The notes beneath the pieces are model-generated. The model was not told where the DNA came from, made no database searches, and saw nothing but the letters and a program-made list of their open reading frames with translations. The position numbers and the translations under genes were made by a program. A stretch of DNA of 64,000 bases, taken from the NCBI GenBank assembly GCA_903828455.1, contig CAIKMJ010000025.1, positions 1 through 64,000 of the forward strand, written 5' to 3'. Positions 26,875 to 34,239 of this stretch are shown in pieces; positions within the stretch are counted from its first letter, which is position 1, and each line of letters begins with the position of its first letter. The stretch comes from an uncultured Acidobacteriia bacterium. Lineage in GTDB: Bacteria > Acidobacteriota > Terriglobia > Bryobacterales > Bryobacteraceae.

Positions 26875-26977
26875 TTGACTCGATTCTATCGCCGCGCGTC
26901 ATTCCGCGAGACGCCGCCCGCCACGCGCCGACGGCCTCCCGAGGCGCCCCATGTCACCGGATATAAGCCTGAAACGC

Positions 26978-27005
26978 TTGACATGGCGTTTGGAATCTTT
27001 AGAAT
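26978..27005 (+). promoter_or_regulatory. strong sigma-70-type promoter
   Basis: TTGACA (26978-26983), 16-nt spacer, TAGAAT (27000-27005). The predicted start near 27012 is 17 nt before the small zinc-ribbon gene. This is the best consensus promoter in the window. Confidence 0.8.
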
Positions 27006-27028
27006 AGGCAGTATCCCCAGTTCGTCTT

Positions 27029-27169
27029 ATGCAGCTCCCCTGCGATCACAAAAGAACCGTTGTCCTTGCCCGCCGCGATGGCGTCGATTACGTCGAATGC
27101 CTTGACTGCCGCCAGATTTTCGAAGCCGAAGACCTCGAACCCGCCGTCGCCGAGTCCGACGAAGAATAG
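27029..27169 (+). CDS. small zinc-ribbon-like protein, 46 residues
   Basis: Reads MQLPCDHKRTVVLARRDG, then VDYVECLDCRQIFEAEDLEP and an acidic tail. One C-x-H pair (CDH) and one C-x2-C pair (CLDC) 19 residues apart could bind a single zinc in a ribbon-like knuckle. It lies directly downstream of a consensus promoter and 51 nt before serS, with no other gene in this 346-bp gap. The coding frame is intact from ATG to TAG with genome-typical codon choice. Function unknown; the charge pattern suggests an RNA- or protein-binding role, which is inference. Confidence 0.7.
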   Translation: MQLPCDHKRTVVLARRDGVDYVECLDCRQIFEAEDLEPAVAESDEE

Positions 27170-27220
27170 CCGCCCGCTAAATTCTCTGGCCCGCTCGCGC
27201 CCCTGCTAGCATACGTTTAT

Positions 27221-28507
27221 ATGCATGATCTGGGGACTTTTCGCAATAATCTCGACGCCATTGCCGCCCGCCTCGCCGCGCGCGGCCTGACGCTGCCCAT
27301 CGAAGAACTGCGAGACCTCGATAAATCCCGCCGCGCCGCCATCACTGAAGCCGAACAGCTTCGCGCCGAGCAGAACGCCATGTCGAAGGAAGTCGGTCGC
27401 ATTCGCAGGGAAGGCGGCGATGCCAGCGAACTTCAGGCGCGCTCCCGGGTCATCGGCGACCGCGTTTCCGAACTCGCCGCCAGCGTCGAACAGGCCGATG
27501 CCGGCTTTCGCGACATTCTCGCCGGCATTCCGAACGTGCCGCATGAATCGGTGCCGCTCGGCAAATCGGCCGACGACAACGTTGTCGTACGCACCTTCGG
27601 TGAGCCCGCGCAGTTTACCTTCGAGCCCAAAGCCCACTGGGACATCGGGCCCGATCTCGGCATCCTCGATTTCGACCGCGCCGCCAAGATCACAGGCGCG
27701 CGTTTCGCCGTGTACTGGGGCATGGGCGCGAAGCTGGAACGCGCCCTCATCAACTTCATGCTGGATACGCACACGCGCCACCACGGCTACACGGAAATTC
27801 TGCCGCCCTTCATGGTGAACTCCGCCAGCATGTACGGCACCGGCCAGCTGCCCAAGTTCTCCGAGGATCTCTTCAAACTGGAGAAGACCGACTACTGGCT
27901 CATCCCCACCGCCGAAGTGCCGGTCACAAATCTCTATCGCGATGAAACGCTCGATGCCGAGCGGCTTCCGGTCAGCTTCTGTTCCTACACGCCGTGCTTC
28001 CGCAGCGAGGCCGGCTCCTACGGGCGCGACGTGCGCGGCATCATCCGCCAGCATCAGTTTCAGAAGGTGGAACTGGTGAAGTTCTCTCACCCGGAGCGCA
28101 GCTACGACGATCACGAGCAGCTCACCTCCGATGCCGAAGATATTCTCCGCCGCCTCGGCCTGCCCTTCCGCACCGTGGTGCTCTGCACGGGCGACATGGG
28201 CTTCAGCTCGGCCAAGACCTACGACATTGAAGTCTGGCTGCCCGGCCAGAGCGCCTTCAAGGAAATTTCTTCCTGCTCCAACTTCGAAGCGTTTCAGGCG
28301 CGCCGCGCCAACATCCGTTACCGCGGCGGCAATGCGAAGAAGACCGAACTGGTGCACACGCTGAACGGCTCCGGCCTCGCGGTGGGCCGTACGTGGGTCG
28401 CCATCGTGGAGAACTACCAGCAGGCCGATGGCAGCGTGGTGATCCCCGAAGCGCTGCGCCCGTACCTCGACGCCGAACGCATCACCGCGTCCGGCCAGAT
28501 GAAGTGA
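27221..28507 (+). CDS. serS: seryl-tRNA synthetase
   Basis: 428-residue class II synthetase charging tRNA-Ser, and also tRNA-Sec, which matters because selB is present at 61047. The N-terminal coiled-coil arm spans about 27-100. Motif 2 is [20 protein letters not shown] and motif 3 is [19 protein letters not shown]. Length is normal. There is no Shine-Dalgarno at ATG 27221; TAGCAT (27207-27212) is 8 nt upstream. It may also be read from the promoter at 26978. Confidence 0.96.
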   Translation: MHDLGTFRNNLDAIAARLAARGLTLPIEELRDLDKSRRAAITEAEQLRAEQNAMSKEVGRIRREGGDASELQARSRVIGDRVSELAASVEQADAGFRDILAGIPNVPHESVPLGKSADDNVVVRTFGEPAQFTFEPKAHWDIGPDLGILDFDRAAKITGARFAVYWGMGAKLERALINFMLDTHTRHHGYTEILPPFMVNSASMYGTGQLPKFSEDLFKLEKTDYWLIPTAEVPVTNLYRDETLDAERLPVSFCSYTPCFRSEAGSYGRDVRGIIRQHQFQKVELVKFSHPERSYDDHEQLTSDAEDILRRLGLPFRTVVLCTGDMGFSSAKTYDIEVWLPGQSAFKEISSCSNFEAFQARRANIRYRGGNAKKTELVHTLNGSGLAVGRTWVAIVENYQQADGSVVIPEALRPYLDAERITASGQMK

Positions 28508-28513
28508 CCGGCG

Positions 28514-29050
28514 CTATTTTTTCTTCTTCTTTGCGGCGGCCTTTTTCGCCGGAGCCTTCTTCGCCGTGGCCGCCGGGTGCGCGGGAACATCGGAAACGTT
28601 GATGTCGGAAACCGCCTTCCACGTGCCGGTCTGCTTCCTGTACACCGTGACGTAGTTGCCGTGATCGTTGACCGGCTTCTTCGTTACCGGGTCGGTCATC
28701 GTCATCGTGTACGTCCCGTGGCTCGCGGCCAGTTCGCCGGATTTGGCAACTTCCACCGACGTGGCTTCAAAGCTGAGCGCGAATGCCGGATCCGCCAGCA
28801 TCCCCTTCAGCAGCTCTTTCCGCGCCTCCGCGGTGGACGCGGCGGGACTGCCCTGCGTCATCAGCACCGCGTCGTCGGCGTAGTGTGCGCCAACTTTGTC
28901 GAGCTCTTTGGCCGCGTACTCGGACTTCCACTGCGTCTCAATGTCTCGGATCGCTTTGGCATCGGCCGCGCGATTGTCTGGTGCGTCGCTGCATCCCGTA
29001 AGGGTCAGCAGGATTCCGGCAAGTGCTGCCGCGGCGTAATGACATTTCAT
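28514..29050 (-). CDS. lipoprotein with SnoaL/DUF4440-like domain and lysine-rich tail
   Basis: 178 residues. A lipobox (LTLTGC, acylated Cys20) shows membrane anchoring. Residues 35-150 form an NTF2/SnoaL-like cone (AIRDIETQWKSEYAAKELDK, HYADDAVLMTQG, GTYTMTMTDP, WKAVSDINVSD). The family is a general small-ligand fold; no catalytic residues can be assigned. The C-terminal 25 residues are Ala/Lys/Pro with a run of five lysines (KKAPAKKAAAKKKKK), unusual for a lipoprotein. ATG 29050 is preferred because AAGGGA lies 6 nt upstream. Confidence 0.78.
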   Translation of the reverse strand: MKCHYAAAALAGILLTLTGCSDAPDNRAADAKAIRDIETQWKSEYAAKELDKVGAHYADDAVLMTQGSPAASTAEARKELLKGMLADPAFALSFEATSVEVAKSGELAASHGTYTMTMTDPVTKKPVNDHGNYVTVYRKQTGTWKAVSDINVSDVPAHPAATAKKAPAKKAAAKKKKK

Positions 29051-29102
29051 GATGGTTCCCTTCATGCTGGCTCCCTCGAATCTCCCGCCGGCTTCGATTA
29101 TG

Positions 29103-30161
29103 TCAGAACTTTACGGCGCCGTCGTAGCCGGTCATTTCCAGATAGCCCGAGCCGCGCTGCGTGCCGGAATAATCGACCGCGCCCTCCCAGTAGCTCGGGC
29201 CGGTTTTCGACTTCAGCTCCTGCTCGCGCAAAATCGGCTTCGACGCGATGTCGATCTTCAGCGACGGAATACGCACGCGCCACTCCACCGGATACTTGCC
29301 CCACTTCGCCACCGGTTCCAGCGTGAAGTCGTTGCGACGAAGATGATGCGCGCTGCCCGCGGCGTCAATGAACGTGCCTGACGAATACGGATCGACCGAG
29401 CCATCCCTGCGGCGCAGTTCGAACAGCATCAACTCGGTGTTGTTGTCGAGCTGAATGCTGAACCAGTCCCACCCCGTCTGTTCCGCGGCGAGCTGTTCGG
29501 TGAACCATTCGTGATCCATCCACGCCAGCCCCGATACCGGCCCCGGCGCGCCCGCGCTGCTGACCGTGCCCTTCACCTGCAGGCGCGGGAACGACACATA
29601 GTGCGACGCGCGGCCCTCGCCTTCCGCCTTGCGGCTCACGCCGTTCTCACCGTGAATCACAAAGTTCTTGAGCGGCGTCAGTTCCAGATGGAAGGCGAAC
29701 TCCGGCGTCACCGCATCCAGCGTCTGCTTTTGATTCGCGCTCCACACAGCAGACCAGTTGCCGTTCCAGATGCGCTGCTGCCCGAAGCTGGCACCCGCAA
29801 TACCGGGCCCGGCGCGGTTTAGCCGCTCCTCGAAACGGAACCTGCGGCCCGCCGCGTCCGTGAGGGCTGCGTGGGCCAGATAAACGTCCTGCACGGTCCA
29901 CGCGGACTGGTTTTCCGTCTCGTGCCGCGCCCCCTGGCGGAAGAAGACCAGTTCGAAGCCGTACCGTTCGCCCTTCGCGCCCGTCAGGTTGCCCGTGTAA
30001 TACCACCATTCGGTGCGAAAGTCTGGATGTTCGAAGTGATCGCGCGGAAACTGGTAGGAATAGCCAGCTTTGGCCTCGCGATAGTGGAAGTCCGCCGCAG
30101 TTGCCGGCAACCCGGAAAGCGCCGCGCTCATCCAACACAACAGCAGTAACGGTTTTCTCAT
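29103..30161 (-). CDS. exported lipocalin-like (CrtC/AttH, COG5621-type) protein
   Basis: 352 residues with a signal peptide (LLLLCWMSAALSGLPATA). Tandem lipocalin-like beta-barrels carry the family signatures FRTEWWYYTGNL (near 48), FRFEERLNRAGPG, GLAWMDHEWFTEQ (near 216) and a central Trp/Asp-rich face. Relatives include hydroxyneurosporene synthase (CrtC) and AttH, proposed hydrolases or hydratases of hydrophobic ligands. No carotenoid gene is nearby, so carotenoid hydration is unlikely. Its start codon is only 22 bp from that of the divergent metX. Confidence 0.82.
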   Translation of the reverse strand: MRKPLLLLCWMSAALSGLPATAADFHYREAKAGYSYQFPRDHFEHPDFRTEWWYYTGNLTGAKGERYGFELVFFRQGARHETENQSAWTVQDVYLAHAALTDAAGRRFRFEERLNRAGPGIAGASFGQQRIWNGNWSAVWSANQKQTLDAVTPEFAFHLELTPLKNFVIHGENGVSRKAEGEGRASHYVSFPRLQVKGTVSSAGAPGPVSGLAWMDHEWFTEQLAAEQTGWDWFSIQLDNNTELMLFELRRRDGSVDPYSSGTFIDAAGSAHHLRRNDFTLEPVAKWGKYPVEWRVRIPSLKIDIASKPILREQELKSKTGPSYWEGAVDYSGTQRGSGYLEMTGYDGAVKF

Positions 30162-30183
30162 CTTGTTACCATGAGTGCATCAG

Positions 30184-31299
30184 ATGATCGTTGAGACCAA
30201 ATCGGCGCAATTTGACAGCATCGCCCTCGAAGGCGGCGCCACGCTGACGCCCGTCGAAGTGGCGTACGAAACCTACGGCGCGCTGAACCACGAGCGCTCC
30301 AACGCCATTCTGATCACACACGCCTTCACCGGCGACGCGCACGCCGCGGGCGTGGCCCACGACTCGGGCAAGCCGGGCTGGTGGGACAACATGATCGGTC
30401 CGGGCAAGGCTTTCGACACCGACCGTTATTTTGTCATCTGCTCGAACGTGCTCGGCGGCTGCCGCGGCACCACCGGGCCGGCTTCGCTCAATCCGGCCAC
30501 GGGCAAGCCTTACGGGATGTCGTTTCCCGTGATTACCATCCGCGACATGGTACGGCTGCAGAAGATGCTGATCGACCGGCTCGGCATCGCCAGACTCCTC
30601 TGCGTGGCCGGCGGCTCCATGGGCGGCATGCAGGCGCTCGAGTGGGCTTCGAGCTATCCGGAAGCGGTGCGCTGCGTGATTCCGATCGCCACCACCTGGC
30701 GGCACAGCGCGCAGCAGATCGCGTTCAACGAAGTGGGCCGCCAGTCGATCATGGCCGACCCTGACTGGAACGGCGGCGAATACTACGAAAACAACAAGCC
30801 GCCGGCGCGCGGCCTCGCGGTGGCACGCATGGTGGGTCACATTACCTACATGAGCGATGAATCGATGCGCGAAAAATTCGGCCGCAAGCTGCGCGAGAAG
30901 GAAAAGTTCGGTTTCGACTTCGGCGTCGATTTCGAGGTCGAAAGCTACCTGCGCTACCGCGGCAGCCAGTTCGTGGAGCGCTTCGACGCCAATTCGTATC
31001 TGTACATTACGAAGGCCGAAGATTACTTCGACCTCACCAACGGCACGGGCCGGCTGGCCGACGCCTTCCGCACGGTGGATACGCGCTTCCTCGTCATCAG
31101 CTTCACCTCGGACTGGCTCTATCCGAGCTACCAGTCGCAGGAGATCGTGCGCGTGCTGCGGCGCGTCAACGGCGACGTGGCGTACTGCGACCTGCAGTCC
31201 AACTACGGCCACGACGCGTTCCTCGTGGACGTGGGTGAACAGACCGAACTGGTGCGCGGCTTCCTCGACAGCACGGCGCGAATCGCGGTGGCGGCTTAA
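30184..31299 (+). CDS. metX: homoserine O-acyltransferase
   Basis: 371-residue alpha/beta-hydrolase-fold enzyme activating homoserine for methionine synthesis. The nucleophile is Ser145 in GGSMGGMQ, the acid is in SFTSDWLYP and the base in [20 protein letters not shown] (88-99) is the family signature. Whether it uses acetyl- or succinyl-CoA cannot be settled by eye. ATG 30184 is used; a GTG at 30175 is an alternative. metW follows two bases after the stop, the classic metXW pair. Confidence 0.93.
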   Translation: MIVETKSAQFDSIALEGGATLTPVEVAYETYGALNHERSNAILITHAFTGDAHAAGVAHDSGKPGWWDNMIGPGKAFDTDRYFVICSNVLGGCRGTTGPASLNPATGKPYGMSFPVITIRDMVRLQKMLIDRLGIARLLCVAGGSMGGMQALEWASSYPEAVRCVIPIATTWRHSAQQIAFNEVGRQSIMADPDWNGGEYYENNKPPARGLAVARMVGHITYMSDESMREKFGRKLREKEKFGFDFGVDFEVESYLRYRGSQFVERFDANSYLYITKAEDYFDLTNGTGRLADAFRTVDTRFLVISFTSDWLYPSYQSQEIVRVLRRVNGDVAYCDLQSNYGHDAFLVDVGEQTELVRGFLDSTARIAVAA

Positions 31300-31301
31300 C
31301 G

Positions 31302-31928
31302 ATGACCGATCCGGCTCCCATCCATCAGGGCATCCATCCGGTCACGCTCACGCGCCGGCCGGACTTTTACGTCATCGGCGAAATCATCCCGCCCGGCAGC
31401 CGTGTGCTCGATCTCGGCTGCGGCGAAGGCGAACTGCTCGCCTGGCTCGCCGAACACAAGAACGTGCTGGCGCGCGGCGTCGAGATCAACGGCGCGCAGG
31501 TCCGCAAGGCCATCGCGAAGGGCGTTTCGGCCTACCAGGGCGACATCGACGAAGGCCTCGCCGATTACCCCGACAAGGCGTTCGACTACGTGATCCTCAG
31601 CCAGACCCTGCAGGAGACGCGCGCGCCGCTGCAGGTGCTGCGGGAAATGCTGCGCGTCGGGCGCCGGGCCATCGTCTCTTTCCCCAACTTCGGCCACTGG
31701 CGCGTCCGCGCGGCCATGCTGTTCAACGGCCAGGCGCCCAAGACCGATCTGTTTCCCTACGACTGGTACAACTCGCCGAACATCCACTTCCTGAGCATCA
31801 ACGATTTCGAGGATCTGTGCCGCGAGCACGGCTTCCCGATCGAGAAGCGCTATTTCCTGGCGGGTTCCACGCGGATCACCAGCTTCCCGAATCTGCTCGG
31901 ACAGACGGCCGTGTTCCTGCTGGGCTGA
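31302..31928 (+). CDS. metW: methionine biosynthesis protein MetW
   Basis: 208-residue class I methyltransferase-fold protein. Motif I is VLDLGCGEGELLAWL, preceded by PDFYVIGEIIPPGSR, a MetW-specific start. DYVILSQTLQETRAP and SFPNFGHWRVR are further MetW signatures. It works with MetX in homoserine acylation; genetic evidence in other bacteria shows that it is required there. Coupled to metX with a 2-nt gap. Convergent with zapA, no terminator visible. Confidence 0.92.
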   Translation: MTDPAPIHQGIHPVTLTRRPDFYVIGEIIPPGSRVLDLGCGEGELLAWLAEHKNVLARGVEINGAQVRKAIAKGVSAYQGDIDEGLADYPDKAFDYVILSQTLQETRAPLQVLREMLRVGRRAIVSFPNFGHWRVRAAMLFNGQAPKTDLFPYDWYNSPNIHFLSINDFEDLCREHGFPIEKRYFLAGSTRITSFPNLLGQTAVFLLG

Positions 31929-31938
31929 TTGCGATTGG

Positions 31939-32220
31939 TTACAGCGCGGTCTCGAGCGCCGCTTCGAGCAGTTCCGTGATCTGTTCGGACTTGCGTTCGT
32001 AGCCGGCCAGCTTCGCTTCCGCTTCCCGCAGCTTATCGGCCAGATGCAGGCACGCCATCACGGCCACGCGCACCGAATCGCCCGAAAGCGAGCGGCCCGC
32101 GATGGAAGTCATCAGCTCGTCCACCTGATGGGCAATGGCTTCCAGCTCCGCCGGATCCCCTTCGGTGGCGAGCGAGTACGACTGATTGAAAATGTGAACG
32201 CGAACCGGCTGCCTGGGCAT
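31939..32220 (-). CDS. zapA: cell division protein ZapA
   Basis: 93 residues. The N-terminal beta region VRVHIFNQSYSL and helix DPAELEAIAHQVDELM are followed by a C-terminal coiled coil (LADKLREAEAKLAGYERKSE), the ZapA layout. It bundles FtsZ filaments at the division site. The preceding gene on the same strand is a ZapB-like coiled coil, supporting the call. TAGAAT (minus strand, 32241-32246) lies 20 nt before the ATG. The 91-nt gap to zapB shows no RNA gene. Confidence 0.85.
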   Translation of the reverse strand: MPRQPVRVHIFNQSYSLATEGDPAELEAIAHQVDELMTSIAGRSLSGDSVRVAVMACLHLADKLREAEAKLAGYERKSEQITELLEAALETAL

Positions 32221-32311
32221 GAGAGGCTGACGCTGTCCCCATTCTACCTGTGCGATTCCGCCTGTGAGGATTTGCCGCGCACGGACGGGCCATGCGCGGC
32301 CGTGGATCTGT

Positions 32312-32599
32312 CTATGCCGCGCCGAGCTGGTCGATGTGGCCGAGGAGCTTTTCAATCCGTCCGCGCACCTGGTGGCGTTCGGATCGCAGCGCTTCCAGTT
32401 CGTCGGAGAACCGGGCGGCGCGGGCACCAGCTTCTTCCGCAGCCACTCGCGCGGCGGCGAGTTCGGCAACGGCTTCGTCACGCTCGTCGCGCAGGCGGTT
32501 CACCAGCGCGACGGCCTTCTGAATGCGTTCTTCCAGACGAGCGAGGGCGTCGACTTCGGCGTCCTTCGCCACAATGGTTTCCGAATCGGGCAGTGCCAT
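32312..32599 (-). CDS. ZapB-like coiled-coil cell division protein
   Basis: 95 residues, almost entirely one coiled coil (about 15-90) with heptads rich in Ala, Glu, Arg and Leu, including LEERIQKAVALVNRLRDERD and ERHQVRGRIEKLLGHIDQL. Size and position directly upstream of zapA suggest a ZapB-type partner that links the Z ring. Sequence identity of coiled coils is weak evidence, so the gene symbol is withheld. Confidence 0.65.
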   Translation of the reverse strand: MALPDSETIVAKDAEVDALARLEERIQKAVALVNRLRDERDEAVAELAAARVAAEEAGARAARFSDELEALRSERHQVRGRIEKLLGHIDQLGAA

Positions 32600-32617
32600 A
32601 GCTTCCGCTGTGGATGC

Positions 32618-32998
32618 TTACTGCGCCGCGGGCGCAGGTGCGGCGGCGAGCGCTGCCTTCACCTGACCGATGATCTGGGTGAACTGCGCCGCGTCGTCGT
32701 TGGCCGTGGCGGCCAGCACCTTGCGGTCCAGATCGATGCCGGCCAGCTTCAGGCCATGCATGAACTTGCTGTAGGACAGGCCGGCTTCGCGGGCAGCGGC
32801 GCCGATGCGGACGATCCAGATTTTCCGGAAGTCGCGCTTCTTGCGCTTGCGGCCGGTGTAGGCAAACTTCAGGCCGCGTTCAACCGCTTCCTGCGCTGAG
32901 CGATAAAGCTTGCTTTTAGTAAGAAAATATCCCGACGCGAGTTCCAGCGTTTTCGCACGGCTCGCGCGGCGTTTAGTACCGCGTTTTACTCTTGGCAC
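32618..32998 (-). CDS. rplT: 50S ribosomal protein L20
   Basis: 126 residues starting with the typical basic [20 protein letters not shown], then [20 protein letters not shown] and [20 protein letters not shown]. An Ala/Pro extension ([12 protein letters not shown]) lies at the C terminus. The start is GTG with AAGGAG 7 nt upstream. L20 is an early 23S rRNA assembly protein and in many bacteria represses its own operon by binding leader RNA. It follows rpmI after a structured 167-nt spacer. Confidence 0.97.
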   Translation of the reverse strand: MPRVKRGTKRRASRAKTLELASGYFLTKSKLYRSAQEAVERGLKFAYTGRKRKKRDFRKIWIVRIGAAAREAGLSYSKFMHGLKLAGIDLDRKVLAATANDDAAQFTQIIGQVKAALAAAPAPAAQ

Positions 32999-33165
32999 GT
33001 TTTTTCTCCTTCGCGAGGCGGCTCTTTTTAACGAAGAGCCGGTCCTCAGACCTGCGGCGATTCAGGCACGTGCATGTGGCCCGGTCGCGCGCCCGGCCCC
33101 GACGTTCCCTTTGGCGGGAAGGGGGCCGTAACTGATCCCCGCAAGGGGGATCCCGAAACAGATTC
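32999..33165 (-). promoter_or_regulatory. structured rpmI-rplT spacer, candidate L20 autoregulatory RNA
   Basis: The transcript between rpmI and rplT contains at least two perfect 7-bp hairpins: GATCCCC/GGGGATC (33134-33152) and GGCTCTT/AAGAGCC (33020-33040). A weaker CCCTT/AAGGG pairing lies between them. The last hairpin lies about 10 nt before the rplT Shine-Dalgarno. No open frame explains the spacer. L20 autoregulation is known in this operon in other phyla; its operation here is inference. Confidence 0.45.
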
Positions 33166-33360
33166 CTAGTAAGGAATCATCCGCTGCAGCTTCGCCTGGT
33201 CGGCATCATCCGCCACGACGGAAGTATGCAGTTTGTTCTTCCGCTTGCGCGCCTTGGAGGTGAGGATGTGACGGGCAAATGCATGCTGCCGCACAACCTT
33301 TCCCGTCCCGGTCTTTTTGAACCGTTTGGACGCACCCTTATGTGTCTTCAGTTTGGGCAT
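33166..33360 (-). CDS. rpmI: 50S ribosomal protein L35
   Basis: 64 residues, the full family length: [20 protein letters not shown] then [15 protein letters not shown]. The true start is ATG 33360; a longer in-frame reading to 33501 would be GC-rich upstream sequence. There is no Shine-Dalgarno; a 7-bp hairpin lies 10 nt before the start. infC, the usual first gene of this operon, is not upstream. Confidence 0.97.
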   Translation of the reverse strand: MPKLKTHKGASKRFKKTGTGKVVRQHAFARHILTSKARKRKNKLHTSVVADDADQAKLQRMIPY

Positions 33361-33370
33361 GGGTATAGGT

Positions 33371-33390
33371 CCGGCACCGAAATGTGCCGG
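33371..33390 (-). promoter_or_regulatory. hairpin in the rpmI leader
   Basis: CCGGCAC and GTGCCGG form a perfect 7-bp stem with a 6-nt loop, ending 10 nt before the rpmI start. A TACACT -10-like hexamer (minus strand, 33399-33404) lies just upstream, so the hairpin would occupy most of a roughly 30-nt leader. Confidence 0.45.
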
Positions 33391-33423
33391 GAAAACCAAG
33401 TGTAGCACAGCCCGCCCGGAAGC

Positions 33424-33483
33424 CGCCGCGACATTTGCCGTCCGCACCCGCCCCGCCGCGATATTTACCGGCCGCGCCCGCCC
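33424..33483. repeat. two imperfect 30-bp direct repeats
   Basis: Unit 1 (33424-33453) and unit 2 (33454-33483) share CCGCCGCGAYATTTRCCG and a CCGC-CCCGCC end, about 26 of 30 bases. They lie in the divergent region between rpmI and the 2H-phosphoesterase gene. Confidence 0.6.
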
Positions 33484-33508
33484 CGCCCCGGCGCGCCGCA
33501 TCCCGCTT

Positions 33509-33527
33509 TAGTACTATTTCAGTACTA
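33509..33527. promoter_or_regulatory. TAGTACT dyad, candidate operator in a divergent promoter region
   Basis: TAGTACT (33509-33515), a 5-nt spacer and AGTACTA (33521-33527) form a perfect 7-bp inverted repeat, strikingly AT-rich in a GC-rich setting. It lies 37 bp before TACAAT (33564-33569), a likely -10 for the rightward gene. Confidence 0.45.
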
Positions 33528-33582
33528 CAACCCCGGAAATTCGCACTCCCGCCCCGACCCTGGTACAATGAAATTGTCACCG

Positions 33583-34164
33583 ATGCGACAAACGGACGAC
33601 GAAGCGCAGTTTATCGGCCAGTACGCCCTGGTCAGCTACATCACCGGGCCGCTGGCTGAATTCCTCGATGCGTTGCGCCTTGAACTGACCCCGGGCAGCA
33701 ACCCCCACGCCCACGTCACCGTCCTCCCGCCCCGCCCGCTCTGCCAGTGCGCCGATGACGCCATCCGCCACCTCTCCCGCGAAATTTCCGATGAAAGCCG
33801 CCCCTGCGCCCCGTTTCGTATTGAACTCGGCGCGGTCGAAATCTTCCCGGAATCGAACGTCGTCTACATGGACATCACGGCCGGCAGCGAGGAACTTCGC
33901 AACCTCTACTGCTCGCTGAACTGCGGCTCTCTCCAGCACGCCGACTGTTTCCCGTATCACCCCCACATCACCATCGCCCAGCACATCACCGGCGAGGAGG
34001 CCGTCGTCATGGCCGCCACCGCGCGCGAACGGTGGGCCGCATGGCGCGGTCCCCGGTCGTTTGAAATCTCTTCCGTTTCCTTCGTTCGCAACGTCGCGCC
34101 CACGGTTTGGGAAGACCTGGCTGCGCTGCCGCTCGGCGTCGAAGCCGCTGCCATCGCCGGTTAA
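33583..34164 (+). CDS. 2H phosphoesterase (2'-5' RNA ligase-like)
   Basis: 193 residues with the two histidine motifs of the 2H superfamily: HVTVLPP (His44 region) and HITIAQH in the second half. They form the active site of cyclic phosphodiesterases and 2'-5' RNA ligases. The physiological substrate is unknown. An ATG five codons earlier (33568) overlaps a TACAAT -10-like hexamer (33564-33569), so ATG 33583 is preferred; that gives a leader of only a few bases. Confidence 0.78.
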   Translation: MRQTDDEAQFIGQYALVSYITGPLAEFLDALRLELTPGSNPHAHVTVLPPRPLCQCADDAIRHLSREISDESRPCAPFRIELGAVEIFPESNVVYMDITAGSEELRNLYCSLNCGSLQHADCFPYHPHITIAQHITGEEAVVMAATARERWAAWRGPRSFEISSVSFVRNVAPTVWEDLAALPLGVEAAAIAG

Positions 34165-34225
34165 ATCAGCGCCGGTTAAGTCAGCGCCGGTTCGTTCCCC
34201 CCCCCACAACACTTCCCGAATCCGG

Positions 34226-34231
34226 TATAAA
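34226..34231 (+). promoter_or_regulatory. -10 hexamer, probable leaderless promoter
   Basis: TATAAA ends 8 nt before ATG 34240, and no Shine-Dalgarno lies between. No clear -35 is visible. Confidence 0.5.
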
Positions 34232-34239
34232 GGTTGGCA

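Noticed and set aside
32221-32311. 6S RNA between zapB and zapA
   Set aside because: ssrS often lies near zapA in other phyla, but this 91-nt gap is too short and shows no long bulged hairpin.
33361-33501. Longer form of L35 starting upstream of 33360
   Set aside because: L35 universally begins MPKLKTH or close to it; the extension is low-complexity upstream DNA.
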